In this document: in pieces, positions 7,571 through 12,636 of the stretch | Position numbering within the stretch: position 1 is the stretch's first letter | Layout of the letters: the number at the start of each line of letters is the position of its first letter | Assembly: GCA_025454275.1 (NCBI GenBank) | Contig: JALOOS010000015.1 | Span: forward strand, 1-12,636 | Source: Desulfobacterales bacterium | GTDB lineage: Bacteria > Desulfobacterota > Desulfobacteria > Desulfobacterales > SpSt-501 | Direction: 5' to 3' | Length of the DNA: 12,636 bases | Notes under the pieces: generated by a model | Told to the model about the DNA's origin: nothing | The model's input: the letters and a program-made list of their open reading frames with translations, nothing else | Database searches by the model: none | Program-made: the position numbers and the translations under genes

Positions 7571-7599
7571 TTCATATGCAGCCGGTCCGGCTCTGTCAA
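7571..7599 (-). promoter_or_regulatory. Sigma70-type promoter for oleABCD with operator-like palindrome in the spacer
   Basis: On the minus strand, TTGACA (7594-7599) matches the -35 consensus perfectly, the spacer is exactly 17 bp, and TATGAA (7571-7576) matches four of six -10 positions. The spacer contains the perfect palindrome AGCCGG-A-CCGGCT (7580-7592), where a bound repressor would block RNA polymerase. The predicted start near 7564 is only about 9 bases from the oleA ATG at 7555, implying a near-leaderless mRNA. Promoter and operator are inferred from sequence only. Confidence 0.6.
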
Positions 7600-7614
7600 C
7601 TGCTTTGTAAGTTG

Positions 7615-7677
7615 TTTAGTGATCAGTGATTGGTGTTCAGTGCTTGGTGTTTGGTTGTTGGTGTTTAGTGTTTGGTG
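7615..7677 (-). repeat. Degenerate 7-bp tandem repeat, nine units
   Basis: Nine head-to-tail heptamers, on the plus strand consensus NTYRGTG (for example TTTAGTG, ATCAGTG, CTTGGTG); on the transcribed strand CACYRAN. One unit ends in GTT instead of GTG. Units vary mainly at positions 1, 3 and 4, while the GTG core is kept. The array is clearly more AT-rich than the surrounding genes and begins 15 bp upstream of the oleA -35 box. Too short and too degenerate for CRISPR. Confidence 0.8.
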
Positions 7678-7699
7678 GTGGTATTCTGTCTTCCTATTT

Positions 7700-7783
7700 T
7701 CACTCGTTACTCGTTACTTCCTTCTCATTCTCCCTCGGCCCCGATCCATCATCCTGTATCTCGTGTCCCGTATCCCGCATCCA
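7700..7783 (-). repeat. Second run of 7-bp periodic repeats
   Basis: Written in frame from 7700, this stretch falls into heptamers in two families: TCACTCG, TTACTCG, TTACTTC at the start, and GTATCTC, GTGTCCC, GTATCCC, GCATCCA from 7756 to 7783, preceded by the weaker units CGATCCA and TCATCCT. The two families are 56 bp (eight units) apart and stay in 7-bp phase, so the segment looks like one diverged periodic array. Units around 7721-7741 are hard to align. No coding or RNA function is visible. Confidence 0.55.
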
Positions 7784-7793
7784 TCCCCCCCTC

Positions 7794-7817
7794 GGACCCT
7801 TGGCCCCTTGGACCCTT
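7794..7817 (-). repeat. 8-bp tandem repeat, three units, just past the pfaC stop
   Basis: GGACCCTT, GGCCCCTT and GGACCCTT lie end to end on the plus strand, 4 bases from the stop codon of the large PUFA synthase gene. Only one base differs among the three units. It belongs to the same repeat-rich intergenic stretch but has an 8-bp rather than 7-bp period. It does not form a convincing terminator stem, and I see no intrinsic terminator anywhere in 7556-7821. Confidence 0.55.
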
Positions 7818-7821
7818 CTTT

Positions 7822-10800
7822 TCATTCGTCACTCCCTTCCCCCGGCACGAGCGCGACCCCGAACTCCTCCATGCGGTAGATGCACAGGCCGTCCACGCTG
7901 AGGCTGCCGGAGGCAAAGATGGCCGGGTGGGGGGCCTCCACCACGCCGGTGATCGCCGCCTCGACCGTTACCGTGCGGTTACCGGGCAGGATCTGCCCGC
8001 GGTAAGTCCAGCGGTGGGACCTCCCGGTCGCCGGCGCAAAGCGGTGCGAATCGGAAAACTGCGGCCAGCGCTCCCGCGCGGCGAACTTGAGCAGTTGGAG
8101 GAAGCTCTCGATCCCGAGAGACCCCGGGCAGACGGGGTCCTGGAAAAAATGGGCCTTGAAGAACCACTCCTCCGGGTCGACCGCCTTCGTGCCGCGCACC
8201 ACCCCGAGGCCTGCCGGGCCGCCATCGGGGAGAAAAAGATCGATACGGTCGATCATTCGCAGGGCGTTGGCCGGCAAGGCAAGGCCGCGGGCATCTCCGC
8301 CGTCAGGGTCCCCGGGCTGAAGCGGGGCCTCGTCGCTGAAGCGCACCCCGGTGCTTGTTCCGGGCGGCCCTACAGCAGGTGCGGCGCTGCCGCGAATGCC
8401 CTCCTGGCGCTCCAGGGCGGCGGGCGTGAAAAACCCGAAATAGGTCTTTCCCGCATAGATCCGGCCCTCGCGGCCGGAGATGTCAAAATCGAAATGTTCG
8501 ATGATCATGTCCCGCACTTCGGAGACCTGCCTCAGGCGGGTGCGCATGGAGAGCGTGCCGGCCTCGGGCCCCACTGCGCGATGAAGAGTCGCCTCGCCGC
8601 CGAGGTTGCGGAAGTGAAGCGGCTTGTCGCTTTTGAGAGCCGAGCCCATGTAGGCTGCAAGCCAGCCGCAGGGCTGCAGGGCCGCCTCCAGCAGGACGCA
8701 GTAGGGTACCGTGCGGTTGCGTTCGGCCCGGATGAACCAGGCATCGGGGTCGATGTCCACTTCGGCCGTGACCCAGCCTCCCGGCCGGACCTCCCAGGGG
8801 GGCGGCTGGACCGAGGTGATGCGGTCAATGAAAAGGTAGGGCGGAGAGGGCAGCCGCGCGATGAAGCGGCCCGCGTCGAACGGCCGGTAGGGCTCGCCGA
8901 AGGCGCGCGAGGGACGCCCGCGGGCGAACTCGAGAAAATGGGCGCGCGGGTAGAGAACCGACCCGGGCGCCGAGCGCGGCGGCGGGGATGCCGGCCGCGG
9001 CCGCCGGCGCCAGCAGGTGTCGATCTCGGCGCGTGCAGCCCCGGCCAGCCGGAGCGACATGCCGGTGAAGCGCACGATGTGGCGGCCGTCGGCGAACATG
9101 TCGGCGTCGGCGACGGCAAAGGGCTCGGGTCCGTAGCCGAGCTCCTTCACCTCCACCTGGTAGACCACGCGCCGGGTGCGGGGGGTTACCGGCCCGCGGC
9201 ACTTGAGGGCGGCGCGGCGGCCCGGAATCGGTTCGTAGCGGGCCTCGGGGCGGTCGGTCACCCACCCCAGCCGCTGAACGAAGACCCTCAGGGCGTGGGC
9301 GCAGCACTCGTACATGAGGGTGCCGGGCATCACCATGTCGTCCACGAAGTGGCAGGTGAGAAACCAGGCCGCGGGGTCGATGTCGGCCTCGGCCCGGATC
9401 CGCCCCAACCCGTAACGGCCTCCGGCAGGGTCGAATTCGAGGATGCGGTCGATCAGCTTCATGCGGCCGCCCGGAAGCCGCAGGGGCTCGGGGAGTTGAA
9501 CCCCGGCAAACGCCTCTCCGAAACAGGCCCCGGCATCTCCCCGGCGCAGCGCCTCCAGGGCCTCGTCATCATAAGTCCCCGGCGCCAGGGGCACCGGGTC
9601 GCTCCAGTCGGGCGGTCTCTTCCCGGCCTCGGGCCGGCGCTCCTCCTCCGTCAGGAGGATCCCTCCCGAGCGGTCGACCTCCTCGGGCGTGAAGAACCCC
9701 GCACAGCCGTCGGTCATGGTGATGAGAGGGGCCCCGTCGATCGTGCCCCGGAAGTGAAACAGGAAAAGGTAGGTTTCCCCCTGGCGCAGGAACTTTTCGA
9801 TTTCGATGTCGTAGCGGATGGTCTCCCCGGGCCGGGGGAGATCGCGGTGAAACTCGACCGTGGCGTCGAGCAGCCGGTAGGTGCGACGGCCGCGCACCAC
9901 CTTGTCGATCCCAAGATAGGCGCACAGGAAGAGGTCGGCTTGACCGGCTTCAACCGAGATGCAGACCGGTGCGCGTCCTGCGTCCAGGTACCAGGCCCCT
10001 GGCAGGACGTCGTGCTCGGTGACCACCCGGCCGGGCCCCAGCATTCCCTTGGCTCCGTGGATCTCGAGGATCCGGTCTACCAGCATCAACGGTTCGTCCG
10101 GCAGCCGCACCCGGGCCGCAAAGGAGTCCGCTTCGGCAAATTCCGCTCCCAGCACCCGGGCCGCCGAACCGCGGGCGAACTCGAGGCATTGGCCGCGGTC
10201 GAAGACCGGGCGGGGGCGAGGGGCGGGAGGCGGCGGCCCGGCGCGGTTTTCTTCCTTGACCGTTGCGCGAAGACCGGCTTGCACCTCCAGGGCCTCGGCC
10301 AATCGGCGCGTCGCCTTGCTCGCGAAATCAAGGTAGGTCCGGTGCGCCCGCGCGGTGGCCTCGGTCACCTCGGCCAGCCCGCTGATCAGCCCGGTTGCGG
10401 ACGGCGCCGCCGCAACCGGCCGGGTAGGGGCTGCCGGAGGATCGGCGGCGGGCTGGGGCGGCGGGGGGATGATCAGCGGTCTTCCGCCCACGGGAATGCG
10501 GATCGGGGCGGCCTGGAGCGGCGGCGGCTGCGTCCGTGCCGCGCGGGGCTCCGGCGAGTCGGGCGCAGCCGGGCCGTCCGCCAGCACGACGTGCATGCAG
10601 TTGCCGTCGTCGGTCAGGCAGGCGGTCAATGCAAGGCGCGGGGAGGCGATGGTGCCCGCGGCCATGCGCCGCGGCGGCGGCCGGCGCTCGCCGACGGGGT
10701 CGCCCTCCGGCCCCCTCGCCGGCACCAGCCCCTGCTGCAGGCAGAGGGCGGCCTTGAGAACGGAAACAAGACCGGCCGCGGCGCCGGTGTGGCCGCAGAT

Positions 10801-12636
10801 CGTTTTCGCTGATTCGGGCCGCGGCCCCCCGGCCCTGTCGCCCAACCAACGGGTGAGCGTCTCCTGCTCGAGTGCGTCCTCGGCCGGGATGCCGCTGCCG
10901 TGGGCCTCGATCAGTCCGACCTGCGCCGGGTCGATCCCGGCCTCACCCACTGCCTGCGACAGGGACCGCCGATAGGCCTCCGGGCTCGGGTGGTCGGCGC
11001 CGATACCCCCGCCGCCCGCCGCGCCGATCCCGCGCACCACGGCGACCACCCGGTCGCCCTCTGCCAGCGCCCGGTCCAGGCGCTTGAGCACCAGAGCCAC
11101 CGCCCCCTCGCCCGGGAGCGTGCCGTCGGCTTCGGGATCGAAGGGGGCTATCCGCCCGGTGGGAGAAAACGGCCGCAACGTCTGACTCAGGCCGATCGCG
11201 CGCAGGTCGCAGCAGAGATCCACCGCCCCGACGAGCGCGGCGTCCACTTCATCGGCCTGAAGCGCGCGGACCGCAATCGCGAGGGCCTGCAGACCGGAGG
11301 CGGCACCGGCCGAGACCGTAAAGCTCGGCCCGCCGAAACGGAACTCGCGCGCCACGCGGCTGGCCACCATGCTGCCCAGGGCCCCCAGCACCCGGCTGGC
11401 GGTGAGGGGCGGGCTGCAGGCGTCCTGAGCCTCTGCGAGCCACTGGCGGGTCCGAGAGGAGCCGGTCCCTTGCCGCTCGGCAAAGCGCCGGCGCAGCAGC
11501 CAGCGCAGATGGAAGTTGGTCGCTTCGAAGTCGAAATCGATCCCGATCACCGCCCCCGACCGCAGCCGCTCGCGCCGCAGATCGGTTTTCGCGTCGCTGA
11601 GGGCTTCGGCCGCGACGTTCAACATCAACAGATGCTGAGGGAGGATCTCCGGGATCTCCCGGGGTGGAATCCGGAACCGGCCGGGGATCAGGTCGAAGCC
11701 CTCCATGAATCCGCCCGGTAAGCCGGCAAGCGGCGGCAGGATGTTCTCGCACCCCTTCCAGCGGCCGTAGGGCCGGGCCGCGATCACGGATGCCGCGCCG
11801 AGCAGGGCGGTGTTGAATTCGTCGAGCGAGGCGGCCCTGCCGAGGCAGGCGGCCATGCCCACGATGGCGATCGGGGCCGGGTGCGGGGCGGGGCCGGCCG
11901 GGGGGCGGGCGGTGGCCGGAGCCGGGCCGGCGGCAGGGCGGGGTCGAGCGCCGGTTCGACTCTCAACCCACTCCTCGAGCAGGAGATGGGCGTTGATCCC
12001 GCCGAAGCCGAAGGCGCTGACTGCGGCCAGGCGGGGGGTATCCGGGGTCCGCCGCCTCCAGGGTTCCGGTGCGGCGGGGATCCGGAAAGGGCCGCCGTTC
12101 AGCGGGCTTCTCTCCGGCGATGCGCTGAAATTCAGGGTCGGGGGCAGGGCGGCGTGCCGGAAGGCGAGAAGAACGCGGATGGCGGCGGCTGCGCCGGCCG
12201 CGGTCAACAGGTGCCCGATCATCGACTTGACCGAGCCGATGGCGCACTGCCCCGGCTCCCATCCATGCTCCCCCCAGAGCTGCCTCAGGCTCTCCAGTTC
12301 GACGGCGTCGCCCACCGGGGTTCCGGCACCGTGGCATTCGATGTAGTCCACCGCCTGGGGTGAAAGGCCCGCCGCCGCATAGGCCGCCCGCATGGCGCGC
12401 AGCTGACCCTCGCTGTCGGGTGCGAGCAGATTGCCGCGCAGATCGTTGGAGAGGCCGAAACCGCGGACAAGCCCGAGGATGGGGTCTCCGTCCGCGCGGG
12501 CGTCCGCCAGGCGTTTCAAGACCAGGATCCCCGCGCCTTCGCCCACGATCAGGCCGTCGGCACTGCGGTCGAAGGGAGCGCAGCGGCCGCTCGGCGAGAG
12601 CGCCCGCAGCTGGCTGAACCCTACCTGGGTGAAGAG
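7822..12636 (-). CDS. pfaC: PfaC-like polyunsaturated fatty acid synthase subunit (KS-CLF-DH-DH), 5' end missing
   Basis: The frame is open to the right edge, so the N-terminus is outside the window; 1604 residues are visible. Residues 1-225 are the C-terminal half of a beta-ketoacyl synthase with catalytic H102 (ECHGAGTPVGD) and H142 (SMIGHLLTAAG); its Cys lies upstream. An Ala/Pro linker follows. Residues 253-690 are a second KS fold with Ala445 (codon 11302-11304) where Cys is expected (VSAGAASGLQ), hence a chain-length factor. Residues 690-810 are a Pro/Ala-rich linker with one helix. Residues 811-1200 and 1228-1600 are two FabA-like dehydratases, each a double hotdog: catalytic H1096/E1110 (WFLTCHFVDD) and H1496/E1510 (WFFKAHFFQD) occur only in the second halves. 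The KS-CLF-DH-DH order matches PfaC, which extends chains and introduces double bonds together with PfaA (KS-AT-ACPs-KR), PfaB/AT and the enoyl reductase PfaD. No acyltransferase, ACP or reductase domain is visible. With a full KS, about 1800-1850 residues are expected. Confidence 0.93.
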   Translation of the reverse strand, partial: LFTQVGFSQLRALSPSGRCAPFDRSADGLIVGEGAGILVLKRLADARADGDPILGLVRGFGLSNDLRGNLLAPDSEGQLRAMRAAYAAAGLSPQAVDYIECHGAGTPVGDAVELESLRQLWGEHGWEPGQCAIGSVKSMIGHLLTAAGAAAAIRVLLAFRHAALPPTLNFSASPERSPLNGGPFRIPAAPEPWRRRTPDTPRLAAVSAFGFGGINAHLLLEEWVESRTGARPRPAAGPAPATARPPAGPAPHPAPIAIVGMAACLGRAASLDEFNTALLGAASVIAARPYGRWKGCENILPPLAGLPGGFMEGFDLIPGRFRIPPREIPEILPQHLLMLNVAAEALSDAKTDLRRERLRSGAVIGIDFDFEATNFHLRWLLRRRFAERQGTGSSRTRQWLAEAQDACSPPLTASRVLGALGSMVASRVAREFRFGGPSFTVSAGAASGLQALAIAVRALQADEVDAALVGAVDLCCDLRAIGLSQTLRPFSPTGRIAPFDPEADGTLPGEGAVALVLKRLDRALAEGDRVVAVVRGIGAAGGGGIGADHPSPEAYRRSLSQAVGEAGIDPAQVGLIEAHGSGIPAEDALEQETLTRWLGDRAGGPRPESAKTICGHTGAAAGLVSVLKAALCLQQGLVPARGPEGDPVGERRPPPRRMAAGTIASPRLALTACLTDDGNCMHVVLADGPAAPDSPEPRAARTQPPPLQAAPIRIPVGGRPLIIPPPPQPAADPPAAPTRPVAAAPSATGLISGLAEVTEATARAHRTYLDFASKATRRLAEALEVQAGLRATVKEENRAGPPPPAPRPRPVFDRGQCLEFARGSAARVLGAEFAEADSFAARVRLPDEPLMLVDRILEIHGAKGMLGPGRVVTEHDVLPGAWYLDAGRAPVCISVEAGQADLFLCAYLGIDKVVRGRRTYRLLDATVEFHRDLPRPGETIRYDIEIEKFLRQGETYLFLFHFRGTIDGAPLITMTDGCAGFFTPEEVDRSGGILLTEEERRPEAGKRPPDWSDPVPLAPGTYDDEALEALRRGDAGACFGEAFAGVQLPEPLRLPGGRMKLIDRILEFDPAGGRYGLGRIRAEADIDPAAWFLTCHFVDDMVMPGTLMYECCAHALRVFVQRLGWVTDRPEARYEPIPGRRAALKCRGPVTPRTRRVVYQVEVKELGYGPEPFAVADADMFADGRHIVRFTGMSLRLAGAARAEIDTCWRRRPRPASPPPRSAPGSVLYPRAHFLEFARGRPSRAFGEPYRPFDAGRFIARLPSPPYLFIDRITSVQPPPWEVRPGGWVTAEVDIDPDAWFIRAERNRTVPYCVLLEAALQPCGWLAAYMGSALKSDKPLHFRNLGGEATLHRAVGPEAGTLSMRTRLRQVSEVRDMIIEHFDFDISGREGRIYAGKTYFGFFTPAALERQEGIRGSAAPAVGPPGTSTGVRFSDEAPLQPGDPDGGDARGLALPANALRMIDRIDLFLPDGGPAGLGVVRGTKAVDPEEWFFKAHFFQDPVCPGSLGIESFLQLLKFAARERWPQFSDSHRFAPATGRSHRWTYRGQILPGNRTVTVEAAITGVVEAPHPAIFASGSLSVDGLCIYRMEEFGVALVPGEGSDE

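Noticed and set aside
7615..7817. Possible CRISPR array
   Set aside because: The units are 7 or 8 bp, contiguous and degenerate, with no 28-37 bp repeats, unique spacers or cas genes.
7672..10812. Plus-strand open frame of 1046 codons
   Set aside because: It is antisense to the well-supported PfaC-like gene. The predicted protein is Gly/Arg/Pro/Ala-rich without any domain, its start runs through the repeat region, and such frames arise from codon bias in GC-rich DNA.
7822..12636. Modular type I polyketide synthase or PfaA
   Set aside because: No acyltransferase, ketoreductase or acyl carrier domain is visible; the second KS is Cys-less and is followed by two FabA-type dehydratases, which is the PfaC layout.

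Overview
This is a GC-rich window in which every gene I can support lies on the minus strand, so the biology reads from the right edge to the left. The antisense strand carries long open frames that are composition shadows. The mix of a PfaC-type PUFA synthase, a complete ole cluster, and MEDS- and PocR-domain signalling proteins suggests a deltaproteobacterium (Desulfobacterota). That is an inference from gene content, not from a phylogenetic marker.

Right half (7822-12636): the 3' part of a very large gene for a PfaC-like subunit of a polyunsaturated fatty acid synthase. The visible 1604 residues run: C-terminal part of a ketosynthase, a ketosynthase-like chain-length factor with its active-site Cys replaced by Ala, a Pro/Ala-rich linker, then two FabA-like dehydratase units, each a double hotdog. 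The gene enters from beyond the right edge.

Centre (7556-7821): a non-coding stretch with degenerate 7-bp tandem repeats, followed by a strong sigma70-like promoter (TTGACA, 17 bp, TATGAA) whose spacer contains a perfect 6+1+6 palindrome. This promoter faces the ole genes.

Centre-left (2818-7555): four tightly packed genes, oleA-oleB-oleC-oleD, a full head-to-head olefin pathway. OleA condenses two acyl thioesters, OleD reduces the beta-keto acid, OleC closes a beta-lactone using ATP, and OleB decarboxylates it to an internal cis-alkene. Beside a PUFA synthase, the likely product is a long polyunsaturated hydrocarbon, like the C31:9 hydrocarbon of Shewanella, whose precursors come from the pfa pathway.

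Left (2-2646): a signalling set made of a stand-alone PocR-domain protein, a MEDS-domain histidine kinase and a NarL/LuxR-type response regulator. MEDS and PocR were both proposed to sense simple hydrocarbon derivatives. Finding both directly downstream of a hydrocarbon biosynthesis operon is the most suggestive feature of the window: a possible product- or precursor-sensing circuit.
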